From Oxytricha trifallax (Eukaryota > Ciliophora > Spirotrichea > Sporadotrichida > Oxytrichidae), in assembly GCA_000711775.1 (NCBI GenBank), contig ARYC01000615.1:114633-178632 (forward strand): 64,000 nt of DNA, in the 5' to 3' direction. The notes beneath the pieces were generated by a model. That model searched no databases. It was not told the origin of the DNA and worked only from the letters and a program-made list of their open reading frames with translations. The position numbers and the translations under genes were made by a program. Shown piece after piece: positions 24,958 to 36,375 of this stretch (the first letter of the stretch is position 1; each line of letters opens with the position of its first letter).

Positions 24958-26009
24958 ATGGCAACTGAAATCCAACATCTAATCTACGACCACTGGTGAA
25001 TCTGAGTGCAATAGCAAAGTTCTTTGGTGTCTCATACACAAATGTTGTCAAGCTGCACAGGTAGTCGAAGTCATTTTTCAGGAATGGGTTATCGACTAAG
25101 ACAAGTCGTGAGATTAAATTCAACCTTAGTCATATTAACTTCCTCACCAGCAGTGAAACACTGCACACTCTAGCAGGAATGAGTTTGAGAGAGAGGTGTA
25201 TAATGTTCCACAGGTAGTTCCCAGAAGTGAGAATCAGTGTCACTCACTTGAGGAGACTATACAAGCGCGCTTAAGTAAGATTCAAGAGCATACGACTAAG
25301 GAAGGAGGTGGAGCTAGTCGATCCACAAAGACTAGCTAGTCTTAAAATCGAAATGAAGACTAAGTATATGAGAGAGCTGTAACTGGGATCGAAGATCATA
25401 TTCATTGATGAGACTGTATTCACTTCCTCAACTCGCCTCAATAGAACCTGGGCACCTTATGGAGAGAATATAAGATTCCCAGACAAGAGACATGACTTCG
25501 GAGTGTTTGCGCTTCTTGGCGCTATATCAACTGACAAGGGACTCGAAGACTACATTATTAATAAGGGATCAATTAAGTAGGACTAGTTCATTCTATTCAT
25601 GCAGCAGTTGAAAGAGAAGTATAAGGATCGTCGACTAGTCATATTCATGGATAACCTGCAGGTACACAAGTCAATCCTTGTAAAGAAGGGGTATGAGCGA
25701 CTGGATATCATCCCCATATACAGTATCCCTTACTCCCCTGAGTATAATGGAATCGAGAGCACCTTCTCTACAATCAAGCAGAGCTACAAGAAAGAGATGC
25801 TAAGTATACTACTGAAGGGACTACGACTAGACATCAAATTACTTATAGAGAAGTCGATCTAGTCGGTCGACTAAGACTACATTAGAAATTAAGCCAAATA
25901 TGGCGAGACGCAGATTATGAGTATTAAGTTATATATTAGTTTAATTTAAATCACATTCCAGTTATCATCATGCTCTTGTTAGGTGTTCTCTGTTATTGTT
26001 CCATCATGA
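24958..26009 (+). CDS. TBE 42 kDa DDE transposase (one N-terminal frameshift)
   Basis: About 350 codons, matching the ~42 kDa TBE transposase of the IS630/Tc1/mariner superfamily, which cuts and rejoins element ends and is implicated in germline DNA elimination. Start ATG 24958 (MATEIQHLIYDHW). A one-base shift at about 24995-25005 leads into AIAKFFGVSYTNVVKLHR, a hel-turn-helix-like DNA-binding segment. The catalytic residues are the Asp in IIFIDETVF, the Asp in VIFMDNLQVHKS and the Glu in SPEYNGIESTFS, the last two 34 residues apart (DD34E). The frame ends at TGA 26007-26009, overlapping the 3' end of the convergent 22 kDa gene by about 59 bp. Apart from the shift the catalytic region is intact. 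Confidence 0.9.
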
Positions 26010-26744
26010 GCATGCTGCCGTCTGGCATCCTCTTTCTCTTAGTCACGTTCGAGAAACGATTCTAGTCTTAGTCGTGAGGTATGATGCGATTGCTTAGTCG
26101 TTTACCTAACTCATACTATTTATGATCTATCTTCTCTCTGACTGCTCTTGCATTCTGCTTCATTAGATAGATAGCCTTGGCAGGTTTCTCTACATAAGTT
26201 AGTCATAGAAATCTTACTTGAAACGAAAGGATGCTTCATGAGCTCATCCAACCAGTCGTCAGAGATCTCGATCTTATCAGTCTTGTTCTAGTCTTACCCC
26301 TTATTATACCTCACAGTATTAGCATGGTCGATGATTTGCCTTAGGTAGTCTGCTTTGACTGTTCCCAGAACACCAAAGAAAAAGTCTCTATCTGGTAGTT
26401 TACCTGAGTTCATCTCAAGTTCTGGAAGGTACTGCGATACGACTTCATCACCCATAACATCATGGTAGAGATTCTTGACTGAGAGCTCTTGGTAGTGAGG
26501 CACGACCATTCTATTAACCTGGTTTTACCTAAGAGACTTCTTGGTATTATTTAGTAATGTTTTCAGGAAGGCCACCTTAGTCGAAGCCAGTGGTGGCAGA
26601 AAGATGTTCACTATACAAAGTAAGGAACAGCACTTGAATCTTACAGTGAGTGGTTAGGTACTTGTAGAGGTCTTACTTCGATATGAATCTACCCATAAGC
26701 TCCTCGCTTCTTACTAATCGATTCGACTACCCGAATGATTCCAT
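25951..26744 (-). CDS. TBE 22 kDa protein (frameshifted)
   Basis: Minus-strand gene of the TBE set, function unknown. Start ATG 26744 (MESFGQSNRLVRSEELMGR). A frame change near 26520 leads into YQELSVKNLYHDVMGDEVVS and PDRDFFFGVLGTVKADYLRQ. A second near 26200 leads into the basic C-terminus (KRLSNRIIPHD) ending at TGA 25953-25951. The central block matches the 22 kDa frame of TBE-B (PERNYFFGILATIKGDYLKE). Total length fits the family but the shifts make it a likely pseudogene. Confidence 0.75.
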
Positions 26745-27817
26745 GACTAGTTTAGTAGTCGGACTATATTAATAAATGACTAGCTAGTCGAAAATTATTC
26801 TGATCTTAGTCCTCTAGTCGTTGAACCACTTCTCTAGTCTTTTAAAGATTCTAAAATAACTCTTGAATCCCCTTACTCAGACTGTAACAAACATCACTCA
26901 ACTTTCAAGCTAAAGAGTGTCCACCAAGAGCAACATCAAATCCAGTGGTCCTCTGCAAATTCCTGGAGATTTAGACCTCGACTTGAGAGGTTTTAGATTT
27001 TTTGAGGTTAGTAAAAAACTAGTCGATCAGAATCATAAATGGACAACAAATTTTCCAAAAACACCAGATCCGTCTTAGTCGTTCTTGATTCTTCGATCAA
27101 CAATTTATGCTGGATTTTCAAGTAACCAGAGGATTCTTACACTGCAAAATTTAGAATCATACTTTCATTATTATTAGTAGCTGCAGTAGCTGGTTAGGTA
27201 GAAAATCTCTCGAAATCTTGGTTCGACTAAGACTAATCGTAGACTAAGTTAACTATACAAACTTAGCTTTTTACAAGCTTGAAATCGACTAGCTTAACAC
27301 TCTATAATTTTGATGTTCTAATGACTCAATTTGTATTAGTAACTATCCTATCTTGATTTTATTAATAGAGGTAGCTGTACATTGCTCTAGACTACCTCTG
27401 AAAGAGTGGAATGAAAGTATAGGTTGATTTTGAGTAGTAGAGAAGTATGAATCCAAGAATCGACTAGATAAACTATCAAGACTAGTCGTAGGTTTTTCGA
27501 CTACCTAGTTTTCTCAAGTATAAATTTTTCGACTGACTAGTCGTAGATTTTGAGACTACCCAAGGTGTAAGATTCTTTGAATCTTGTAACAAACATCACT
27601 TCATTAACACTGACCAACATACCAGCAGGAGTGATAGTATTAGTTGAAAATAAGAGTAAATGATAAGAGTATAAAGCATAGGAGAGTGCATTGAAAATTA
27701 GAGTGTAAGGAGGGATTTTAACTTAGTGCGATATTAATAATAAACGACTAGGTAGTCGGAGACTAAGATTAACTTAAAGACTAAAAAAACTGCGGTTGAA
27801 TGAATCTTAGGTTTGAA
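26745..27817. other. TBE-A internal spacer rich in CTAGTCG words
   Basis: Just over 1 kb between the 22 kDa and 57 kDa genes with no supported frame. CTAGTCG/CGACTAG recurs at short intervals. Two stretches share aacaaacatcact (about 26888 and 27587), hinting at an internal duplication. This spacer accounts for most of the extra length over typical TBEs. Confidence 0.5.
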
Positions 27818-29230
27818 TCAAATAAGTCTCTTGACTTTGGGGGGAACATAAAGTACTCTGTGTTCTGGTTGCCAGTTAAGCTTATCAAACTTCTCCTCGA
27901 CCTCTGCTAAACTGTACCAGTATCTGGTCCAAGGTTAGAGATAGAATTGCTTGATAAGATCTTTGATGACTGCATTAGCTGAAGTCTTCTTAGAGTATGC
28001 TGCTGCATTTTCGACTAGCTACGACTAGGTAGTCCAGACAGAGTCGTAGTCTTTAGTCATGAACAGGTATACAATCATAGAGACTAAGGCGTAGACATCG
28101 ACTAGTCGATCACCAGCAAAGAAGACTCCTGTAGTCGGATAAAACATTAATGACCCATCATACTCAATCTACTTTTTAGATGCGAGTACTCTTGCATTCT
28201 CAAAGTTCCTTAGTCTTGCCTTGATAGGGTAGTCGTTGAGGACTATGTTATTGAAGCTTAGTTGGTGGTGTACGAATCCGATTGTATGCAGTTCTCTTAA
28301 ACCATATATGATTTGCTTCATGACTAGTCGATCCGAATGAGCACTGCGATTAGTCATCATATAGTAGTCGTAACTGAATTGAGGGATCAGGTACTGGAGT
28401 GCGATGTGATCACTGCCTTTCAAGACCATCTCCAACTAAGTGATTCCATGAAGTTAGAGTTAGAAGGCAGTCTTAGTTATATCATACTCCCTTTGCAGCT
28501 ACTCTGATTCAAGCTCCTCTTCAAGAAAACCTCTCAGTGCGAACAGCTTGTAAAATCTTCCGTCATGAAGCATAGTCCCATAAGGAGCACTAGTCATTTT
28601 TTAGAGAGGACTAGGCTTAGTCGCTTAGTCGTAGAGATATTTGAAGCAAGGAATGATAAAAGTATCATCGACTCTGTACTTATTTATCCTTGCGATTGAG
28701 TCATCCACTTCATACTCAGTGTCAGGGATCTCAATATCAACCTTTGGGTTAGTCTTCGAGCTTGTTTTAGCATTCACTCTCTACCTCTTCTTTGGAGGTT
28801 CCTTGAGTTCATCCTCTTAGTCATCACTCTCATTAGCCATCGACTAGTCTTCTTATTATTATTAAATTTAATCTCTTTTTACTTTAGATATTGCGGAGTG
28901 AAATCCTTGCGACTTTTGTTCCTGCTTCTACAATCCTTAGTCGCTCTGCTTGGATTTATTGTGAACCTCTTTGACATGACGATTGAGATTGCTCTTATTA
29001 TTAAAAACCTTGGAGCAGGTAGCGCATCAATACACAGTAGTCGCTGGTGCTGAAATCGCACTCTTGCCATCCTCGTTGTTTGACTCTGGTAAGTTATCTT
29101 TGATTTGTATATCTGATTGAAAGTTTATGGAGCTAGTATGAAACTCTGGATTTAGCTGGTGGTTGTAAAAGTTTGCAAAGTTCTAAGCATCGTTGTCAGC
29201 GATAGCCTAGTCGAACAGTTCCTCGTTCAT
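27818..29230 (-). CDS. TBE 57 kDa zinc-finger/kinase-like protein (in-frame TGA)
   Basis: 471 codons from ATG 29230 to TGA 27820-27818. N-terminus MNEELFDQAIADNDAQNF; at about residues 69-90 a C2H2 finger CATCSKVFNNKSNLNRHV..H. A basic linker (PPKKRQRVNAK) may be a nuclear signal. The C-terminal half is kinase-like: GFVHHQLSFNNIVLN sits where active kinases have HRDLKPEN, and RNFENA where DFG is expected. Catalytic residues are therefore missing, unlike TBE-B. A TGA at 29029-29027 lies in frame just before the finger, so this copy is interrupted or the base is an error. The rest of the frame is open with many TAA/TAG glutamines. The role of the protein in TBE biology is not known. Confidence 0.85.
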
Positions 29231-29234
29231 GAAT

Positions 29235-29538
29235 CTTAAGTTTAAGACAAATGATTATAACTGTGGTTGATTAGATTGATTAATAGTTAAGTTAAATTTA
29301 AAAGTTAATAGTAGTAATCAAGACTTAATCACAAACCACCTAAATGAACAATGGTGAAGGGTAGTTGTATACTCTGACTTTCATGTTCAGACTAGTCACG
29401 ACTACTCTCAATCAACCTAGTCTTCGACTATAGTCCTTATTAATAGTCGCTTAGTCGCATTTTCGCATTAATAAACGTGTGTCAATTCACTATCAACTCA
29501 TAGACTAAGCATGAATTGGGGTTTTGGGGTTTTGGGGT
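29235..29538 (-). repeat. TBE-A right terminal inverted repeat
   Basis: Inverted partner of 24287-24590. The 57 kDa gene starts only about 5 bases inside its inner edge, so its promoter is probably in the repeat. Confidence 0.9.
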
Positions 29539-29541
29539 AAT

Positions 29542-30169
29542 GTTACATATCTCAACTTTGCTTAATTGTATTTGCTATCAGCGAATAAGATAACCAATAT
29601 TAAAATAGAAAATATAGATTGAGGAATTTTTTATATATAAATCTACGATAATAATTATATTAAATGAAATATAAGCCCCTACTTTAATATTTTTGATTTA
29701 ATTCATTTAAGTTAGTGCATAGATACAGATCAGTTGTTTATAATGTTAATTTTTATTTTAATTTTACTTTTCCTAATATTAATATCAAGCTGATCTCTTT
29801 CTCAGTCTATAGATTTAACTATTTTTTTCATAATTAATAACATGCAAAGTCTGCTTTTTAATCGAGCACTTTTACTGTAATTAGCCTGTTTCTATTAGTT
29901 TTTATTGTTAACTTAGTAAAGTATAATTAAATCATTTATGCTCATGTTTTATTGTGACACTTATCAAACTAAGATAGTAAACTTTATCTTTATTCAATTG
30001 AAATCAATCAAAAAGATATTTGGATAATAAATTTTGTTTACTAAGATGAAGATTAAATAAATAGATAAATTTCTAAAAAAAGTTTAAGTAAGTGCAAATA
30101 ACTTCATTCATATTAATATTCCCAAATAATAAACAACAAAATTAGTTTGAGAAATTATATTATTGTTGT
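29542..30169. other. AT-rich spacer
   Basis: No gene seen. Confidence 0.5.
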
Positions 30170-30590
30170 GGAAATAAAGAAAGTTTATGTGATTCCCATC
30201 TTTATCATTCCTTGTTCCTCTGCTTAGTACCATTAATTTGCTATATTGTCCTATCTTTCTTATCTTCTTTAATTGGTTTATTTTTATCTACACTGTGTTA
30301 TCTTACTATTACTTAATTGGTCTAGGCAGTGACCCTCTACTTTGTTGATATTAAGTAACGTGCTTTTTAATTAAGTCAGTTTCCCATTTATATAACAAAA
30401 TAATCCATCGTAGCTTTCGCATTTATGCTGCAGACATATTTTTCAATCATGTCTATAAACTTATTCTCCGCATTTATCTTCAATTTAATCATTGCTTAGT
30501 GAATATGAGCTCGTTTTTCTTCTATATAATGCCAACACTAAATTATTCTTAATTTAAACTCTCCTCAGCATCCTCTTAACTAATTATAAG
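30170..30590 (-). pseudogene. Coding relic, unknown
   Basis: Successive minus-strand frames look protein-like: EDAEESLNQEQFSVGIIQKK, then KFIDMIEKYVCSINAKATMD, then HVTQYQQSRGSLPRPIKQQQ continuing to GQYSKLMVLSRGTRNDKDG. One-base shifts or TGA codons separate them. Possible decayed gene, retroelement fragment or adjacent gene segments. No motif recognised. Confidence 0.35.
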
Positions 30591-32670
30591 TCCTTTTTCT
30601 AATCCATAAATAAGTGAAACTAGCTCTAAGCAGACCAACATAAAGTTTTTTGTATATTAAATCAGGATTTTGAAAGGGGTTTCGAAAATTGGTTTATTTA
30701 AAATTTCATATGGCTTGCAATAAGAATAGCCATTACTCCAGAGCTTCTATATCTTACAATTAATTTGTCATTATGCTAATTATATTTAATTTGAAAATTT
30801 ATATCTATTGAAAACAAATAATATTTCTACTTTTGATATATTTTTAATATAATCATTATAATAAATTTGTCTGTTTAGATTTCAATCAGTTTTTAATTTC
30901 AATCATATGCGAAATTCAGCATATCGACATCATAATTGAACTTCTTTGTCTTCTATAATATTCTTGATATTTATTAATGCTGTTTTTATACTTAGGGAAT
31001 ATACTCATGTTTTGTCTGTCTTTTTATCTTCTGTAAATCTCTCGTATGAATATATGGTATCTAGGCTGTAGTTAAAGGGAATAATATACTGCTCTTTTCT
31101 ATTCATATTTCCAGGTTACATATTAATATTATCTTCAATAATGCATAATATCCTAACTTTTCTCATCTACTCAGACAAAAAATCATTAGTTTTTTATCAC
31201 TATTAACGTTTACTTCCTACAGTTATTATCTAAAAACAAATAAAAAAACCTACAGTTATTATTTTTCTATCTCTATTAACGTGTGTTAAAAGCTATTTGT
31301 GTCTCTCTATTAATTTATAATATTGCATTCTCTTCCTTCAATAATTTTCTTCATTCTCTCTAAACTTTAATTCTTTCTAAAATGTGATAATTATACATTG
31401 CATCAAACAATGTTATCTACGGTACAATATCTACTACGGTTGCTTTACAATTAAAATGTGAAAATATATCTTTAAATTCATCTTATTTAGAACCTCCTTA
31501 ATTATTTAAGTGATTGATGCCTTCCCAATTTTTATGGATCACAATTATTCAGAAAATTAATTAATTTATTCTAACAATTTAATTGTACAAAAATTCAACC
31601 ACATCATATCCTAATGTTTTTAGATTTATGACATAGTCTATTCTTAGACTTGCTCCTTTTTGGATTCTATCTTTATAAGATACTCTTACAGAGATAAAGA
31701 TGTTGGAATGTATTCAATTTTGGTTAGCTTTGAGTCTTTAATTAATCACTCGTGTAAAACTTCCTGTTTTCATTATCATTGCAAAATGAAAATTTATGCT
31801 TTGACATCATTTCTGATAAAGAACTCTTCAACATTTTTATGCTTATCAGTGGAATTTTAGGTAATAACCTGAAATAATTAAAAAGATAAATTGTAATAAG
31901 ATTGATTCGTCGTTTGCTTTACCATAAGTTTATTATAAATTTTGTGTATATCAAATTAGTTTGTCTCGCTTGATTTAGCAAAATGAGAGCTTTAATCTCT
32001 TTCTTTTCGAAAATATGTGACTAATTTTATTTCTCTCTGGTAAATTAGAGTCTTCAATCGTGATCCTCCACAATATTATAAACAACTATGATGTACCAAT
32101 TTTCAACCTCAACATGGATACGTTTGGATATCTGAGATAGTTGATTTTTTTTTACTTAAAATTTACTTCTAAGGTCTTTTAAACAACAAATGTTAAATCC
32201 AGCATAAACTAAAATCATTATGAATCCTTTTATTACATTTAATTCAATTTAATATATACATAAATTAATCTAATGATACTCAATTAAACAGATATTTTTA
32301 TTAATTTATAAGCAATAGATATATTACTGATGTTTATCAGCTTAAATGCAAGGCCTTTTAATATCTCTAACTAATTTGATTATACCTACTTCGTAGATAA
32401 ACTGAAATGCCCTGTTTATTTATCTTTTTAATGTTTATTATTTATGTATCATCAAACTTTAATTTAAAGCTTTCATTTTAATGCCAATTTAGCAAATAAA
32501 TATAACTGAAGCTGTTTATGCGTACTATTATATTTGAATTATAGAATTGCAAATTTGTGGCTTTAATATTTTTAAATAATTAATGTTGCATTTTTATTAT
32601 TTAAATAATTTACCAATTTATTTATACTTAATAATAAAATTTATATAAATAAATTAAAAAACTTATAACT
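30591..32670. other. AT-rich spacer
   Basis: No supported gene. A standard-code frame at 31660-31860 has no compositional support. Confidence 0.4.
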
Positions 32671-33230
32671 TCAAGGAAAAAAGAGATCATTTATGGTTTT
32701 TAGTTTATCTACTATTTTATAAGTCTTCCCATTATTAATAATCCTGGAGGGGGGCATTTCAATTTCTTCAAGAATTAATTGCAGTTTCTCAGCTTGCCTC
32801 ATTGATATTTCCATAGTCTCTTCTTCAATAAATCAATCTAGGAACAAATGGATATGATACCACTCTTGATTTATTATTTCCACTGTTTCTGAAATTTCTA
32901 ACAACACAGATTAGCACTTTCCGTTCATTTTACAATGGTATTTTACTAGTAATATTTTATTGCTTTAAATAATGCCTTTTTGTCTTTATCCTGGTGCTGG
33001 GGCAGCAAGCGAAATTGACTACCCATTTATTAAAGGACACCCACTCTTGTAATTGTGTACCCAATAATTTTAACAGTTAAATCTGATCACCTCCAACTCA
33101 ACCCGACTCTCTCTAATGCTCTTGAATAAAACTCCCTATTACTTTTTTAGATTTATTATTTGATTAAAATTTCCTGTCTTGAGCTTGCTCTCGAAGCTTA
33201 TCTGCTTGTTTAATGAATTCTATGTTAATT
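32671..33230 (-). CDS. Zinc-finger-like protein segment with in-frame TGA
   Basis: Long minus-strand frame ending at TGA 32673-32671. The upstream part reads EFIKQADKLREQAQDRKFQ and shifts by one base near 33105 into VELEVIRFNCQNYWVHNYKS. The C..C pair in FNCQNYWVHNYKSGCP followed by YHCKMNGKC resembles the C-C-H-C/H spacing of FLYWCH/WRKY-GCM-type zinc domains of some transposases; this is tentative. A TGA at 32835-32833 interrupts the frame, but the following 50 codons (MEISMRQAEKLQLILEEIE..) are clearly coding in the same frame, with a helical, coiled-coil-like character. It could be a decaying transposon gene or a gene segment with lesions. Confidence 0.5.
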
Positions 33231-35332
33231 TTTAAAATCTAATGCAGTATAAAAAATTATTTCTGCAGTTGTATATGTGGCATTACCGAATATATTTATA
33301 CTACTTGCATAATTATAATTATCATCCCTATTCTTTCACTTGTATGTGTCCTTGATTTATCCGAACTCCTTTTTCATACACTCACTGCCTATTTGTTATA
33401 TTATTTTCCTTATTTAATACTTATTTGATATTCTCTAATATTTGAATATAAAAAAGTTGTTTTATAATATTTCATAAATTTAAATTCTTGTACAATTGAT
33501 AATGTTTTATTTTAAATTATTAACTTGTTAATGATCTCTATATTTGTACTCAGTAACAACATTCTAATAAATATAGCCAATTTTAAACATCATTTTTTGT
33601 TGGTTTTTAATATTTATCCTTTTCTAGTTATATTATTCTCTAGATAAGACAAAAATTATAATCGAATTGATTTTGAATTTGTAATCATTGTTTTTCATGT
33701 CATTTAACTTGCTTGTTATAATTAATTTTGAAAATTCTGTAGGGTCCCAAGCAACTACGTTTATCTAAAAAATTAATAAAATAATTGCTATTTAATAATA
33801 GTTTGCAGATATTTGAAATTGTTGCTTATGATATAATTCACGATTATTCTAACTGATATCATTAATGACACAGTGCTTAGTATGTTGCTTTAGCTTAATA
33901 TAATATTAATTACGAAACGTGGGTACTTTGGTTATCATAGAATCGAATCCCCTTAAACTATTTTATTATTTCTGAATCTTTGTATTTTTCTAATTTATCT
34001 AAATTTGTTCTAAAAATTTGCATACTCTTCTGAACTAATATTTGAATAATGTAGTTGGTGTTGATTTACTCTAAGAAATTGAAATACTCAGTAAAAGTTT
34101 TATATTTACTTGATGTCTTAACGTAGTTCTATTTAACTGCATTTAATAAGTAATTCTCATTTAAATTGTCAATAAATATGTGCATTAAAATATTGCAAAG
34201 CTGGTTGTAAATTCTAGAATTTAATGAGTGCTTGATAAATTATTAATGCTTAATGGACCTAATAAAATTAAATTGAATTAGATAAATTGCTAAAATTAAT
34301 GTAATAAATACCTCATTCATAATTTATAAATCAAATAAATTAAATGATCAATTTAAAAACCTTTAAAACATGAGTCTTTATAAATAAAATACACTTTCAA
34401 ATAATAATTATATTTATATATTGAATTAAACAAAGCAATCATTAAAGTTTATTATATTGATGTTATTTATTTATTTAATTTAATTAATTGGCATTGATAC
34501 GATTCTAGAAACCTATAAAATTCTGAAAGGCAAAATCAATTTTAATAGAAATAAAAAAGATTAAGATTAAAACATCATGGGTAATTTATTTATGAATCAT
34601 TTAATTATAAAAATTTAACATATCTAATTCATTATAAGAGTCCTTATTTGAGCCATAATAATTATATCACAGATTGTTATGAAGTTAGAGTTGTAAATCA
34701 TTGATTAATTCTTAGCATATATCTTATTTCCCTCTTTGTTTATCTCGTTAAGTAGTTATTTAAATACATGTAGCAAATGTTTAGTCTAATAAATATAATC
34801 TTCAATTCACATTCTTAAAAATAAATATGATTTAAACAGTTTTATTAGGACAAATATTTCTTTGCTTATAAATGGATTATTTATTTTGTATCAAATTTCA
34901 GGTTTTACGAGGATCTTAAGCATTTTGATTATCTCCTAAAATATCTCTTAATTTTTTTATATTTATAAGGCAATCTTCTGTTTATGCTATCAATTTTCTC
35001 TGTTAATTAGTGATAATTACTGGCTATGATTAAATAGCATCTTATTAGTAAACAATGAACAATTTTATATATAATATCTTTTACCCTAAGCTATTTCTTA
35101 CAATGTTTCCTTTTTAAAGTATCTTAGATTATCTAATTATGTTTGAATCTTTTCAAAAAGTACTTTTTAAAATTTACATAATTTTGTTGTTCTTAAAAAA
35201 AATTAATCACAATTGTCAGGGAGGTAATTTTTTCTTTTCTGAGATTTTCTACATAATATATTTATATTATCCAATACTATTTTAAATTGATATGTACTTT
35301 TTTTACGCTTTGTAGCAATATTTTTATTAATA
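33231..35332. other. AT-rich spacer
   Basis: No gene supported. Confidence 0.5.
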
Positions 35333-35736
35333 TTGTCTGAATACATTTGATATTAAATAAAAAATATATTTAATTGAATAATTAATCAAATTATTGGCAG
35401 TTAAAGTTGGCCAATTTGAACGATCTTGGGCTCATTCGATAGAGAATTTAAAATTAGCTAGACTTTACAATTGGCGGTACTATTTTATCGCATCGAGGGA
35501 GCAAGTTAACTTGACTTTAATGTTTGGGTATAATTTAATGAATTTAGATGAGTTTAATTAAAGTCGAGTTATCTCGCTATAGGTATGCGATAAAACAGTA
35601 CAGCCAATTGTAAAGTCCAGCTAATCTCTAGAATAAGCACAAGATTGTTTAAATTGGCAAACTTTAACTGCCACGTTTTTGTATTACTATATATTTAATT
35701 AAAATTAATTTCTCAATTTCGAATGTATTTCTACAA
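35333..35736. mobile_element. MITE family 1, copy 2 (TA-flanked)
   Basis: About 404 bp, ends TTGTCTGAATACATTTG and CGAATGTATTTCTACAA, TA on both sides. The interior is a large imperfect palindrome: the arm with gtactattttatcgcatcga is mirrored by tatgcgataaaacagtac, and ggcagttaaagttggccaat by attggcaaactttaactgcc. No ORF. Confidence 0.8.
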
Positions 35737-36210
35737 TATTATTTCAGAGATTATTATTATATAATATAATTTTTTTGGAGAGTTTTAACTTAATAATTTA
35801 TACTAATTAGTAAGTATATTCAATATTAATGGAATAGTATAATTTTATCTGATCAGTAATTATATATATATATATTTTTATTATTATTTATATCGTTTAT
35901 CTTTTCTCAATTAATTTAGATATCTTTGTTCTCAAAGACTTATCATGCTCAATTTAAGGATTTTACCATTGCATTAAGTTTATTTATGAAGCAACAGCCA
36001 ACTTAGCTTATCCAAGCACATTTGTGCTATTTCTCTTTAATTTACTCTGGAAATTTTTCACCACGTTTTCCTTACATTATTTAAATTTTTTTCAATTTTT
36101 TACTATAATGATAATTAAAATTATTCTCATTTAATTTGCTAGTCTTAGTTAGCTAGTTTATAATCAATTTAACTCTACTTTTTGTAAACTTTTAATTTAA
36201 TTGTTTTGCA

Positions 36211-36375
36211 TCATATGAATTTCCAGTTCTTTTGGAGTGGAATATTTTAAGCAGTAGTCCTATTGTCGAGTCTTTTGCCTGACTCATCAATGTGAAAATT
36301 GAAATCACCCATCACAATAATTCTTTATTTATAAAATATTCGGGATAAAATCAAATTTGTTTGTTTCCAGCCAAT
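36211..36375 (-). pseudogene. LINE endonuclease-domain fragment
   Basis: The minus-strand frame reads RIIVMGDFNFHIDESGKRLD. GDFNxH preceded by hydrophobic residues is the signature of the apurinic-like endonuclease of non-LTR retrotransposons. The frame ends at TGA 36213-36211, soon after the motif, and no reverse transcriptase motif was found nearby, so only a truncated scrap remains. Confidence 0.5.

Larger units (their letters stand above)
24284..29541. mobile_element. TBE: TBE-A, complete telomere-bearing element
   Basis: The element proper is 24287-29538 (5252 bp), flanked by AAT on each side (24284-24286, 29539-29541), the ANT target duplication known for TBEs. It ends in ACCCCAAAACCCCAAAACCC at both sides. 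It carries the three TBE genes: transposase (plus, 24958-26009), 22 kDa (minus, 25951-26744) and 57 kDa (minus, 27818-29230). It is larger than the usual ~4.1 kb, mainly because of a spacer at 26745-27817. The word CTAGTCG/CGACTAG recurs dozens of times across genes and spacers. Genes have a few lesions, so this copy is probably inactive. Confidence 0.95.
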
